DNA of 64,000 nt from Stratiolaelaps scimitus (GCA_019614645.1 JABWDB010000004.1:18724001-18788000), one strand, 5' to 3'. Counted from the first letter of the stretch, positions 36,546-47,850 are shown. Translations and numbers: made by a program. Notes: a model not told the origin generated them from the letters alone.

Positions 36546-37009
36546 CAACACTCTGTGTTGGACATAAAGTATGCACAAACATATGTATGTACTCTAAAAA
36601 CAAAAACATTACTGATATCTTAAGCAAGATGGATCTTTGTAGTCTCTTCTACAGTAAATATTGCACATTTCAAATTACGGCAAACCCGAGTAGATGTTCA
36701 AGTATTTTTTGGTTCAAGTATACACCTTTGGCCACTCAAGGCAGACGTCGGTTCACGTCACATTATATACATTATGGAAATAGAATAGTGAAAATTCACA
36801 TGTCGATCTCGTTTTTGTTAATGTGAGCTGCCCAACGACCGTCTAGAATTGTGACTTGTGCTGCAGATGCTCTAATTGGTTCGTTCAACCGTCTGCCTAT
36901 TTCCCTGTCATCCACTCGTTTAAAGAAGTCTTGCCTTCTAATTAACATTGCTAACTGGTTCTATTTCTGTCCCGGTCAATTGCTGGTTTCATTTCGTTTC
37001 TCGTTTCAG

Positions 37010-37285
37010 GACGCAGACCTGATCGAGATCCTGTGGAAGCAGGACGTCGATCTGGGCATCCCATTAGAGGACTATCGACCAGTGCACAATACTGCTGGCT
37101 CCGCTCAACAGCACCAGGTGACCTCGTCGACCGGATTCCCCGAGCCTACCGCTGGACAGGCAAAGGCGTTCCCTACGCCAGTCACATCTCTCGAACCTGG
37201 ACAGCAGTCGAACTTGCAGGATCAGCAACCGCTTTCCTCAACGGGCCAATACTTTGCCTCTACCGGTCTCGACAAACCCATTAAG
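37010..37285 (+). CDS. cnc: cnc exon with Neh2 DLG motif
   Basis: Encodes residues 151-242 of the long isoform (92 codons, phase 0 at both ends). The acceptor is TTCTCGTTTCAG and the donor GTATTA at 37286 (weak). It opens with DADLIEILWKQDVDLGIP, the hallmark of the Neh2 domain of CNC factors; D164-L165-G166 is the weak Keap1-binding motif. The rest is low in charge and rich in Gln, Ser, Thr and Pro, with three lysines (AKA, DK, IK). In NRF2, lysines between DLG and ETGE are the Keap1/Cul3 ubiquitination sites. The spacing to the ETGE motif (about 93 residues) is longer than the roughly 50 of human NRF2. Confidence 0.92.
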
Positions 37286-37611
37286 GTATTACGGCTAGGT
37301 CTCACATTTTGCGTCTCTGTTAACTTCTCTGCAATACAAGAAAGCATGAGAAATTAATTCAGTTTCATATTTATCGTGCTACACGAAACGTATGACTTAA
37401 TGTATCGAGAACACAGTTCTTTTGCATGTGCATCTTACCCTTACAATACGATACGCACTCATTGGCCTATTCAGATTCAGTGTCACGGTATATGAAGTCA
37501 TTAAATTATCATGCTGTGGCCCAGAAGTCCTGATCCATGTTGAGCAATAATTATTCAGATATTAAAATGTGTGTCTGTGTATGCTGTTTGTATGCATTGG
37601 CTCATTTACAG
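37286..37611 (+). other. cnc: cnc intron 2 (326 bp)
   Basis: Short intron between the DLG exon and the ETGE microexon: donor GTATTA, acceptor CATTTACAG. Both flanking exons keep phase 0. The donor is non-consensus. Confidence 0.8.
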
Positions 37612-37669
37612 AAGGGATATGAAGACGACGTGCATGAGCCCCATCACATCTCCATCGACACGGAGACGG
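37612..37669 (+). CDS. cnc: cnc 58-nt microexon, first part of the ETGE motif
   Basis: Encodes KGYEDDVHEPHHISIDTET plus the first base of a Gly codon (residues 243-261 and part of 262). The acceptor is CATTTACAG and the donor GTAAGG at 37670 a good match. The exon ends inside the ETG of the ETGE motif and the next exon begins GT-GAG, completing G-E. ETGE is the high-affinity Keap1 Kelch-binding motif of NRF2-type factors. Its reconstruction by exact phase-1 splicing is strong evidence for both exons. Confidence 0.9.
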
Positions 37670-37971
37670 GTAAGGCGTTTATTGATCTTGAATTATTTCT
37701 TGCAGTTGTCAAAAAAGGCGCGCTGTGAACAAAGAAGCGCAGGATCTCCATCGGCCGGCAAGGGAGGGGGGGCTGTGCGGCCTGAGCTAGGCGGGTTGAA
37801 CGAGGGCAAGCGATGGTTCGTTTGTGGTGTGTGTATGCTCGTCGTGGTCTTGTGCCTTGTGAATCAAGCCTATCGTGTTAGTTTAGGATTTACAAACGTA
37901 TTTCAAGTCTATTCGGGGGCGGTGGGCTTCGAGTAGTTCCTAGAAAAAATCGGAAATCCCTTCAACTGTAT

Positions 37972-38125
37972 AGAGGTAAAGATAAAGCTTTATTGGTTTA
38001 TTAAAGGAACTGCAATTTCTACAATTCTTGAGTCCTCTTATATGTCTCGTAACGCGACTCGAACCTGCGGCTTCCGACTTTTTACAGCCAGAGACTTAAC
38101 CGTTCAAGCCACCGTTTAGAAGGTT
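37972..38125 (-). repeat. tRNA-derived SINE copy A
   Basis: On the minus strand it begins with A-box TGGCTTGAACGGTTAAG (38095-38111), then GGCTGTAAAAAGTCGGAAGC, then B-box GGTTCGAGTC (38056-38065). These are the internal Pol III promoter elements of a tRNA gene at tRNA-like spacing. A non-tRNA body and a conserved 3' segment (TGCAGTTCC, TTTAATAAACCAATAAAGCT) follow. The body continues past the tRNA-like part and the structure is copied elsewhere, so it is a SINE rather than a tRNA gene. Confidence 0.72.
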
Positions 38126-41100
38126 AACGTTTGCACATTGCCCTCGATGACATAATTGTTATACCTGTTCTTTTCGGAGATCTTCTGATCATCGTATCAG
38201 AAGATCGGTAAAATGATATTTTATCAGAAACGAGAGGCAAATTTCAATGATCCTCGAACCGTATTCAAATATATGGCTCGGCAATATTGATATGTAGGGA
38301 TTACGTTGATTGGTACCGCATTTAGTGAATTGCGGACAGGTGACGACGAGAACAAGGGCAAGAACAAAGAAATGATCTAATGTTATCCCTCCGTTTACTG
38401 ATTTCTCCACTTAACACAACGATTAATGAGACAGGAATGTTGTTCCGGAGCGTTTTAGACAGGCTACTTTATAAACATTGCTAAAGGTTACCGGTTATAT
38501 TTGGCTTACATATCAATTTAATATTTTATATGCTATTTCAGCAAAAGGAATAAATTACATACAAATAGAATAGGTGTCTGTCTCTGGTGGATTTAAAAGT
38601 AAAAATTTGAATTTCTTCGCAGAAAAATTACGCTGTGCATTTTGAAAAATCCTAGATCGTCCGTTGACAGAGTGTAATAGTTCCCGACACTAATCTATGC
38701 TTATCGTCCTCGTAAGGGTTGGACGAAGCTTGATAGGGGTCGGTTTTGGCTATAAAAATACTACACATATTATTGCGAAGTACAACCTCATTTCAAAATA
38801 ACGTTTGGCTATATTGTCCAATAATATGTTCACGATTGCCAATTTCGCTTCTGTCTGTCTCAGAATTAATTCAAATTTTGAAGTGCACATATAAATGTAA
38901 TCGGAACCTCAACATTGGTCTAATCATACAGGTAGACAACCATAATGACAATAACGTTAAACACAAAATCTGTGTATATATACACACTTTTTGTTTTTCC
39001 AAAGTACTAACGATCGTTTGGCTGTTTTTGACTATTATTGCCGATGTTGTCCATTATCCGCATTCAGATTGTACCACCGATTTGGGTAGATGTTCCATTT
39101 GGTGAGTGTCTGATTGCGCCACCGTGATGGTTAGCTGCTTGATATTTCGAGCTATAGATTCACGCCTTCAAGCCTCCTCTATCTTAACGGGTGGGGCAAC
39201 CATTTCTCTAGCTCTTTAGAGAATTTTTTACTCCTCAAAACATGTTTACCTCGTATGACAGCTTATGACTCAGCTAAGAAATTATATTACGAAGGTGAAT
39301 TATGAATTTGTCAAGTTAACACACTGCTTGTGCCATAGGTTTTCCTGCCACCAGCTATGTACTGGAAATGTTCACCGAGTTACTGGTTTTTACGAACAGC
39401 GTCGAACCGCCGAAATTGGAAGCCACAAAGCGTGGGACGTCTCAATTTGGAATCGTAATAATGTGCTTGTCAGCTCATATTGCTCTGGCCACTTCTAGTT
39501 TGGAGGTCATGTTTGACTGTCTTAGTCTGCGCCATCTTTCTCCCCCCGTACTGAAAGATATTTGCTCGTAATGCCTACGTTTACCTCAATCTTTCCGGTT
39601 TAGTTTGTGTAACCAAACGTCTCGCAATCAAAAGTATAGGCACTTGTTGCATCCTCTTGTCATGACAAATACATTGTTATAACATCATCAGCCGATATCT
39701 TTTAGTTAGTTGGGCCAGCAGAGAATCGTTGCTCCACCTCACAGGGAAACTAATTAGACTCTCAGCTCGGAGCGCTTCGGAAGCGCTGCCGAAAAAAAAA
39801 ACCTCGATGAGAAAAAAAATTTTTAAAAATCGATGAGAGCACCACCTGCGTTTCACTTCAATCGCAGCTAATCGAGGCATAGGGAACTGTTTTACTCTGC
39901 GCATGGCATCATTTGGCCAGCGCAACAGTAGAAACATAACACGCCCCTTCCTCTGACGGTGAAGTTCAGGGTCCTCAAGCAATCATTCCCGAGTGATCTA
40001 TAAGGCGCCCTACGATTTAATCGCCATTCACTTATCCCCTTTTATCTACCGGACTCGCCGTTGCGAATACGATCCAAGGTGGTTCGTCGCCGAGAGTTCG
40101 CGCGCGGCGGTCTTGCCCGACAGCCAGTTGCATTGCACGGCCCGCTGTTCCTGGATGGACATGCTCACACGTTGCATGAGTCTTGTGCACTGTCTCGAGT
40201 CATGTGAGCAGCCATCCTCGATCGTTCGGCGCGTCCACTTCACGGGTTTGTTTTTTGCCCGCGCACATGCAGAACACTTTGTTTCAGTTACTGTCAGCAG
40301 TGGGCAGCGCTTCACGCAGCGAGAAGCCCGCGTAGAGGTGCACGCACCTCGAGTGCGTGCAATTGAGAGTGAGCTGCAGTGCACTGCACGCGGCGGCGCC
40401 GGCGATCGTCAGCAATGCTTCGTTACGTACTATGGAACATATTCATCTCTCCCTGTCTTCAATTGCTCTTATCACCTGTTCCGCGCTACGTATGTGGCGT
40501 TATCTTTTACTACTTGTGGCCAGTGTTGAAGAGCGCTGTCTGCTTCACGCCTTCGCCTCATCTCTAGCTGAATATTGCTGTGCCAAATATCTGATGCGAT
40601 CTGTGAGTTGAGTTCCTCCAACTTCAATAGTTGCATCACCCACTTCGGTGAACTATACTTATATATATATATATAATACACGTATATCTGGCGTAACTGT
40701 TCCACTCTAACCTGTAGTCACTAGGTCCACGGACGCTGTCTCGCCAATCAGAATGTGGAGGTCGCAACCGAGCACTGACCAATAATAATAATAATAATCA
40801 TAGTATTCAAAGACATCAGCTGCTGAGGTGCGCCCCGGTCGCAGTGCGAACGCGTTCCAAAAGATAGCTGAGTCATGCTCAAAAATATCAGAGAAGGACG
40901 ATGTTTCGTTCAGCCACTGACCACTGTGTACAAATATATATATATATATATGTCGAGTACAGTGAGATGACACAGCAGGAACATGCGGCAGAGCGAGAGA
41001 GAGAGAGATACAGGGAACGTCGCAGCGAGAGGCAAAGCTGATGTGTTTGTGTGACCATGAGATGTGTTCAGTATCTTTGTTTCTGCCGAGCGCGAGGTGT

Positions 41101-41797
41101 CCGCCTGTCCACCAATGCTTGAAGTTTGAGCAGTCGTTCCATAGTTTCGAAGTGGCCCACCCTCGCCTCCTTCGTTTCAGCTGTGGCTTGCCAAACTTTC
41201 TAGAGGCTAGAGCGTGCCGCCGCTACTCTTCCTGAATCGTCTGTTTCGAAATTGTATCTACTGAATCTCTGGTCTCTCTCTCGCTCTCTCTCTCCCTCCT
41301 AATCGAATTGATCTGTCCGCTGTTTTCACAACAAACATTGTTATCGAACGTTTAGTTACTATTGATTTTTTGTTCGATAGAGCGGGAAGCTTAACGAATC
41401 TCTGTGAATGTTCGAATCTGTGAATGTTCGAATATGCGATTTGCGTTTGAATTCTATTCCCTGGTGTGGTTGTGATCCTCTTCCTGTGAAGGACGCGTAC
41501 GATTTATCCCTGATCCCCTCCCCCCCCTGTCCTGCTGCTATCGCATTGATGCTAGTGAACATAGTTGACAACAGTAGTAGTATTAGTGTCAACCGTTGAG
41601 CTCTGTGCCCTACTCTGTGTGCAGTATTGAAACGTTGTTTGATACTAGTGAAAATCTGCTTGATTGTGTTTGATTGACGAGGCCGCCGTATCTTTCAATC
41701 CAGATATATACATATATATATCGATCCCGCCGTTTTTTTCTCTCTTTCTCTCTCTCTCTCTATATATATATATATTTATATATATATCAATATACAT

Positions 41798-41924
41798 ATG
41801 GCTGAGCAGTTAGTAGTATGGGAACTTCAGGCTCAGTTGGCACACAGGCTGCTCGGATACACGGTCTGGCTGGAACTGAATGCTGCGCGGTTTCCTAAGC
41901 TTCGGGATGTGCTTCTGGGACAAG
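41798..41924 (+). CDS. cnc: cnc alternative first exon, candidate (phase 1)
   Basis: ATG at 41798 opens MAEQLVVWELQAQLAHRLLG and continues for 42 codons to ...RDVLLGQ plus one base, where CAAG is followed by GTGGAG at 41925. A phase-1 donor here would fit the phase-1 acceptor at 42621, giving GQ-GEPVFEPL. The frame is protein-like, with an amphipathic Leu/Gln/Ala pattern, and sits just after TATA-rich sequence. However, the donor is weak, the start context is poor at -3 and no homologue was recognised. If used, the isoform would lack both DLG and ETGE. The frame stops at 41962 if not spliced. Confidence 0.28.
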
Positions 41925-42368
41925 GTGGAGATCATCTCACTTCAAATGGTGTTCTTAGCTAGTTAGTAGCAGTGCACTGTGCATGCTGTGGATGGAGGGC
42001 ATAATCGGATGCGCGTACTTGACTGTGCCCACATCTGTCCGTCTCTCTGTGTGTCATTGCGCGCGCTACCCCGCGCGCTACGTCACTTACGCAACTGAGG
42101 ATGCCGACGATGATTAAGCAAGAACTTGTACATATGTGCCTCCGTTATATAGTAGCAAATCTATGCAGTATTTTTATATTTGCAAAGTTGTAATATATAT
42201 ATATGGCACCTCTAAGGTTGGTTTACCTGCATTTTATTGTGCGACTGTTGTACAAGCAGGCTTTTTCGTTCCTAATCAAGTACGTGCACTTGTGAGAATA
42301 GTGCGAAATTAAGCCGTATGTGTCTACACAATTGTCGCCAGTTTTACATAAAGCCATTCAAGCAAGCA

Positions 42369-42399
<31 letters not shown>

Positions 42400-42620
42400 T
42401 ATTCATATATATGTGTGTGTCTATATTCATGTACATTTTCGAGTTTTCGTCTCACGGTATTTTTGCCGTAATGAATAGCATAGTTATTTTTGTTTATTTC
42501 CTCAATCAACGCGAAACGTTTTTGATGTGCCTATCAGTTTGTTTCTCTTATGAGCAAGATTCCGTAATGGTGATCGATAACTAACGATCGATGATGAATG
42601 CACCACGTGTTGTTCAACAG

Positions 42621-42739
42621 GTGAGCCCGTGTTCGAACCGTTGCCGGGTCCGTCGTCACTGGTTAATGGAACCCTTTCGTTGACGGGAAACTCAACCTCG
42701 GATTCGTTCCTCGATGCGCTGATGGACGTCGTTGACGAT
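42621..42739 (+). CDS. cnc: cnc exon completing ETGE, with acidic activation segment
   Basis: 119 nt, entered in phase 1 and left in phase 0 (residues 262-301). It completes the ETGE motif (260-263), reading ETGEPVFEPLPGPSS. It continues with SDSFLDALMDVVDD, a hydrophobic/acidic helix of the kind found in Neh4/Neh5 activation segments. The donor GTGAGT at 42740 is consensus. Together with the 58-nt microexon it adds 177 nt (59 codons), so the pair can be skipped without changing frame. Confidence 0.9.
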
Positions 42740-45700
42740 GTGAGTATCCATTGTTTGCCTATTTGCCCCTTTTCGTCGATCCGTGTACGGTGTGTTCCTG
42801 TCATTGGTGAATTGTGTATAGGCCGCAGAACGGGGCATCTAGCAGCATATCGTGATTAAACATCTCGCTCTCATGATATAATTGTGGCACATGCATATTC
42901 GCGGCACCTAAAACTGACCGAGCTGTTACATCGTTTGTGATGACGACTCGCTATTGTACACAGATTGTCATATTTGGTTCAAAACACCATTCACCCCGTA
43001 TATCGATGCACCTGTAGTTTCCCAACCATCGCTGCTGGCGTCTACTCTGCCTACAGAAACGTAACCAGATCCGAAATGGTCTGCGTTGCTTGCGTGTGTG
43101 TGTGTGTTCCGCTCGTCTGGGGTTCACTGATAGCGGGGGGGGGGTAGACAGCCATTAGACGCCACGAGACGCTAGATTTCATCGTATGTTAAGGGAGAGG
43201 TCCTCGCCATGCCGGTACGCGCCGCCGACGCCGCCGCTAAAAGAGCGTAAACCATCGCGTCCCTACGTGAGAAGTCATACAAAACAGTGGCCAGTGTAGA
43301 GTGGAGTGAGGTGGCGTACAGTAGTTTGTTCGACTGTCTGCAGTCACAATCAGGCTGAGACAATGGCGCAGTAGCACAATGATGGAGAACTCTTGGTATA
43401 TTCTACCATACTTCTGCATGTCTGACAAACATCCGTTTATGTACAACGTTGTATACCAGCCCGTGGGCGCGAGGACAGGCGAACGGAGCCAAACGTGACA
43501 TCAGGTCATTTTTGGGACACTTTGAAGTGAGTGACACGTAGGCGTAGACGGGTAGAAATGTAGATGTATTCAATTGACAATAGGGTCGATATAAGTTGTA
43601 ATGCCCGAAGAAGTAGAAATGTGGCCAGCCAGCTATGCTGTTCTAAAGTATCGTGCGTGCATACATACATCTATATATCTATATATATTATATATAATAT
43701 ATATAATTAGCGGCAGTCGACTTTTCACAGTGCTTAAGCTCTCTTTATAGACTACTAATACTGGGGTAGTACAATCACTTGGGTGGAAAAAATAATAGCT
43801 ACTAATAGTCCCTGTAATAAATAAGGTTATGTAGACGGTCGAGCCGAAATAATACATTTATGCAGAAGGATTGGTTCTGTATTGAACTCGTCGCAATGGC
43901 TCGCCGTTTTGAGCTTACTAATTCGTAAGTATTGTATGAGAACGGCTTGCGTAGTTGTGATTCAGAGTTTCACTGCTGAAATTTCTTGATGTTTACCTCG
44001 TTGACTATGAGCAGTCTCAATTCCGCCGTGTTAGGGATTCACTCGAGTCACAGTCCTTCTATCATTTCCTTGCAAGCTTAACCCGAGTCTCAACATAGCC
44101 ATGATCAAGCCAAGCTCAGCTGGTCTCAGCTTAACAGCAGCAACGTGGCCTTTGCAGAACCTTGTGCTCGACTTCCTTCGTTATCAGGAAGTCGATCCTA
44201 TATTGTGGGCGGTACATCCCAACAATTCGATCAAGCTACAGTTTTGTCTGATCACGAATCGGACGTGTCCACTAGTTACCAGCGGCGCGTGCGACTCCCA
44301 GCGCTACCTGACGGCTACTACTTATCCGAACAGATCTCTGATATTTTTTTCCATCGTTTACCGTGACATGCGGTTTTCGATATGAGATCCCGGCGTTCGT
44401 TCGGGCACGCGCCAACTACGTCTGCACTACTGTCATTACCATCATGGGATCATCTCCATCATATCGAAGTGCGTTCGATTCGTCCGCACTGCTGCTAGTT
44501 AGCATTGCATGTGGATATCTTGTTCTTAGGTATCTTCCCCTTCGATTAGTGTCCAAATGGGCGTGTGCCGTATGCCCAACCGCTGTCTGGCTCCCTTCTT
44601 CTCTCCGTGGCGGATCCTAAGTTAGATCGTTCCCCACTCCGTTGGCTCGTTCACCGGTTCGTCTTTTGCCATTCATCGGCATCACTATTCCGTGCCACGG
44701 ACGTCGCAGAGCGGCACGCGTCCTCATCTTCGCCTCGATCGCTCCTACCACCTCCTCTCATTGCGGACACCTTTTGTCTGCACGGGCAAGCAGGCAAAGG
44801 CCGCAGAAGTCCTAGACCTCGTCTGCCTGTGTCTCCTTGCTGTTGTTGCTGTTGATATTGTTGGTACTGTCGTCCTTCTCTCGCCGCTGACGACGAGGGC
44901 CCAGCCACGGCTGAAACGTCCCATCACACGGGACAGGTAGCTAGCCACCGGGTAGGCTCGTAGTAGGCCGATAGTCAGCGGCCATCCCCGCCTACGTCGA
45001 CCCCACCTACCGTCAGCGCTCAGCGTGTGCGGGGGCGGAGCGACAGAGACACCAAGCGCATCACAGGGTGCTTTCTCCATAGACAATGCCGCGATGAGAC
45101 CGTGCCGCACGGCGCTGCGACGGTAAGCGATACCGCACCACGGTGTAACGACGAAGCGTCGCCGTTGCCGTGTACGCCTCATCGACAACAACTTGTTGTT
45201 GATGCTGTCGGGCGAGCGAGGGATCTGGCCAGGTGGCGGGGCTAGTCTATGGACCGGCCGGATAGCTTGAGGTTCAGGCTACGCAGAAGTTGATAAGATG
45301 GAAAGATGCTCGCATAGACCGGTGATGGCGTATGATTCAACTTGTCTTTGCAAAGGACGACTGATGACTGTCGCATCTTGACGAGCAAGACGCCAATGAA
45401 GAGGGGCGCCACTTACCAGCCTTTGCTAGATTGGCATTGGCGGCATTGGGGCCGACCTAACCTGTCGCTGGTTGCCGTTGCATGCCAGTCAAAAGCTTGG
45501 GTACAAACGTGGGAGCTGCTGAATTGCGAAGGAAGAAGGTTGAACGGTGCGCGTCTTCATCTCCTCATCGTTCAGTGATGCTCACGTGTATAATGACGTT
45601 CGTCTACCCCGCCTTTTTCCTGTGTGGCGTGAAACTCGAACGAACTGGATGACCCCACATGCTGGTTGATATGCGGTATGTGTTTTGAGTTCTGTTGAGT

Positions 45701-45751
45701 CAACGAGGATTTGTTTGTGCTGCGTGGTGTGTCACACGGTGTTTGTTCGCG

Positions 45752-46162
45752 ATGTCGGCTATGTCGGCTGGAGGTGACTGTATGGCTGGTCCGGGGGGTC
45801 CTTCAGCGACAATGGTTGGCCACGACCAGCAGCTGTACCAGCACCCTTTGCAGGAGTTCAGTGAACAGGGTTCGTCGTATCAGAATGGATACCATCCATT
45901 GTTGTACCATGGCGACCATGTTCATCAACAGCTGCAGCAAATGCCACATGGGCATGGCCAGCAGATGCATCCTTACGCCAGTGGATATCCCCAACCGGCG
46001 ACATCGGTCTCAGCTCAGCATCTTGTTGCTGGCGTCGACGGCGTCGGCGTGGAAAGACCTCGAACGAGTGCTATTCACCTTCAACAGCTGCACTGCTGGG
46101 AGCAAAGTCTGCTTCCTGATGGCAGATTGGCAAAGCTCACAAGAGTGCAGGTAGTTTCTCAG
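45752..46162 (+). CDS. cnc: cnc alternative first exon, Q/H/G-rich, CncB-like (candidate)
   Basis: ATG at 45752 has G at -3 (TTCGCGATG) and opens a 137-codon frame, MSAMSAGGDCMAGPGGPS..., ending ...RVQVVSQ before a donor GTAGGC at 46163. An alternative donor, GTAGTT at 46151, is also in phase 0. Phase 0 matches the exon at 50813. The product is rich in Gln, His, Gly, Tyr and Met (HDQQLYQHPLQEF, HQQLQQMPHGHGQQMHPY), a composition typical of transcription-factor activation regions and unlike the surrounding intron. Splicing to 50813 would yield a factor without the Neh2 domain and hence not under Keap1, comparable in layout to Drosophila CncB. No in-phase upstream acceptor was found that would make it an internal exon. 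Confidence 0.6.
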
Positions 46163-47702
46163 GTAGGCTTACTGTGCTTTCAATTTATAGCTATAAATCT
46201 CCTAGCAACTGTTCTTAGAAATACAACTGTAGATCGTGGGGTCCTGTTTACGACGGCGAAATGTCGACGGGAAGTGTCACATGAATCCAGAATTAGCTAT
46301 TTTTTTCCAGTTTCTTGTTCGACACCAGTAGTTGGGTTTGCCAAGATTTACAAGTCCTCTCGGTCTTTCTCGACTCGTTGCCGCTTCTTTTTACGTTGTC
46401 TTCGCTTGCTTTTACATGAAGAAGCAAAAGGACCACTTAGCATTGATCTTCACCGACCTATCGTAGTCGTAGGCAGCGATTTGTAAGTATTGTAAATCTG
46501 TTGTTCGGATTATGCGCTTGGTTCCAGGCGCCTTCTTTTGTCAGCGGTCAGACCTTTCCCAAAGGCAAGCGCCACTTAGCAACGTCATTGTTCTTATGAG
46601 GTGCCCTCCATTACATTCTAGCTGCTTCTGCAAAACAATTTTGTACCATTTCATGTACTAATCATCATACTTGAACTCCGCCAATCCCTCACGACTACCT
46701 TAATGGTTTCATCGCCAATCCATTGAACGCTAGACCGTCTCCTTATGACTGGTTCATCACTGTACCGGATTTTGTACACCCAAGTATAATTATACCATTA
46801 AACTCTCCCATTTTAATTGCCCTAATATCCGACGAAGGCGAGTGTCTCCTCTCTCGTTCACTTTTTTTTCTTTGAGTTAGTCATCATTGAGAGCAAGAAT
46901 CCCTTACGGACAAACATTAGGCTTCACTGATACGTAGGTGTTCGCCTTCGACGCAACTGTGCGAAACTCCTACCCATTAAAAGCCTCAGACCTCTCAGTT
47001 CGGTCTGGTACCACTTGAAAAATACTATTCGAATTCTAACAGCTAATCACTGAATAAGGCCTACGTCATGTCGATGTATCGACCAGTCGGCTGTGCCGCT
47101 GTCCACAACGTTCTGCCAACAGTGGATTTCATTTCGGCGGCCGTTTTCGATACAATCGATCCGGCTGGGTCTATTCTTCCTGCCACCAATTTGGGCGTTA
47201 GTTGTCGCTGTGTTGAAACTTGCAAGTCACGTCGACCAGTAGACATTGTATTGCTTCGTCCCGTTCGCTATATCCACGTTTGCTGGTGCGAAGAACAGCT
47301 TCCGTTGGCTCTTCACGAGTCAGCCGGAGTACTCGACCATGCTGCTGGGCCGGTGCTGTTTGATATCGACGACGTTGACTGATCGAGTTCAAACATGTTT
47401 TGACCGTATATTTATTATTCTTATTGTGCTTCATGTGAAACAACGTGGCATCGACGCACTCGTAAAAAAGCCACATGATTTCATTTGCTCGCCTTGCGAG
47501 AGTGTTTTAGAGTCATGGCGTTGGCTGGTTCCAGTAGCATCCAATAAAAATTTTATAGAGTGATTATTGTTAATGTTATTATTATTATTATTAGGTGTTT
47601 CAAACGATACGATTTCCCGGTCAGTTCGACGGGGGTTTTAATGCTGGTCAGGACGAAGTCTGCTTAAACCTTAAGATTTTCTCACAGTTAGGTAAAATCA
47701 CC

Positions 47703-47850
47703 TAAGTTAAAGGTAAAGCTTTATTGGTTTATTAAAGGAACTGCATTTACACAATGCTTAAGTTCTCTTATGTGTCCTTATCAGGCAGCGGGACTCGGAC
47801 CTGCGGCCGCTGACTTTTTACCTCCAGAGGCTTAGTTGTTCAAGCCACCG
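47703..47850 (-). repeat. tRNA-derived SINE copy B
   Basis: On the minus strand: A-box region TGGCTTGAACAACTAAG (47831-47847), GAGGTAAAAAGTCAGCGGCC, B-box GGTCCGAGTCCC (47790-47801), then a body with GAGAACTTAAGCATTGTG, TGCAGTTCC and TTTAATAAACCAATAAAGCT. The 3' part is nearly identical to copy A at 37972-38125, which defines a family with a tRNA-like head and a shared tail. Confidence 0.75.

Larger units (their letters stand above)
23011..37009 (+). other. cnc: cnc intron 1 (14.0 kb)
   Basis: Donor GTAAGT at 23011, acceptor TTTCAG ending at 37009. It contains an alternative first exon (34104-34247), two SINE relics and a minisatellite (33205-33312). It also has many microsatellites: poly-C about 24073-24085, AT/GT about 25330-25375, TC about 28445-28477, AT about 28757-28777, CAG about 29217-29234, CTG about 30288-30345 and (TA)n about 36509-36542. 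The stretch 23.6-31 kb is unusually triplet- and dinucleotide-rich. No independent gene was recognised in it. Confidence 0.75.
37670..42620 (+). other. cnc: cnc intron 3 (4.95 kb)
   Basis: Donor GTAAGG, acceptor TTCAACAG. It holds one SINE (about 37972-38125), AT tracts (40663-40677, 40935-40951, 41758-41790, about 42369-42402), TC tracts (about 41273-41298, 41738-41760) and a candidate alternative first exon at 41798-41924. Confidence 0.8.

Noticed and set aside
38056..38111. tRNA gene suggested by A- and B-boxes
   Set aside because: No matching acceptor stem, the sequence continues into a body shared with other copies, so it is a SINE.
47068..47382. 104-codon plus-strand frame in cnc intron 4
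   Set aside because: Some protein-like composition, but a second overlapping frame looks equally plausible and neither has a motif or splice context.
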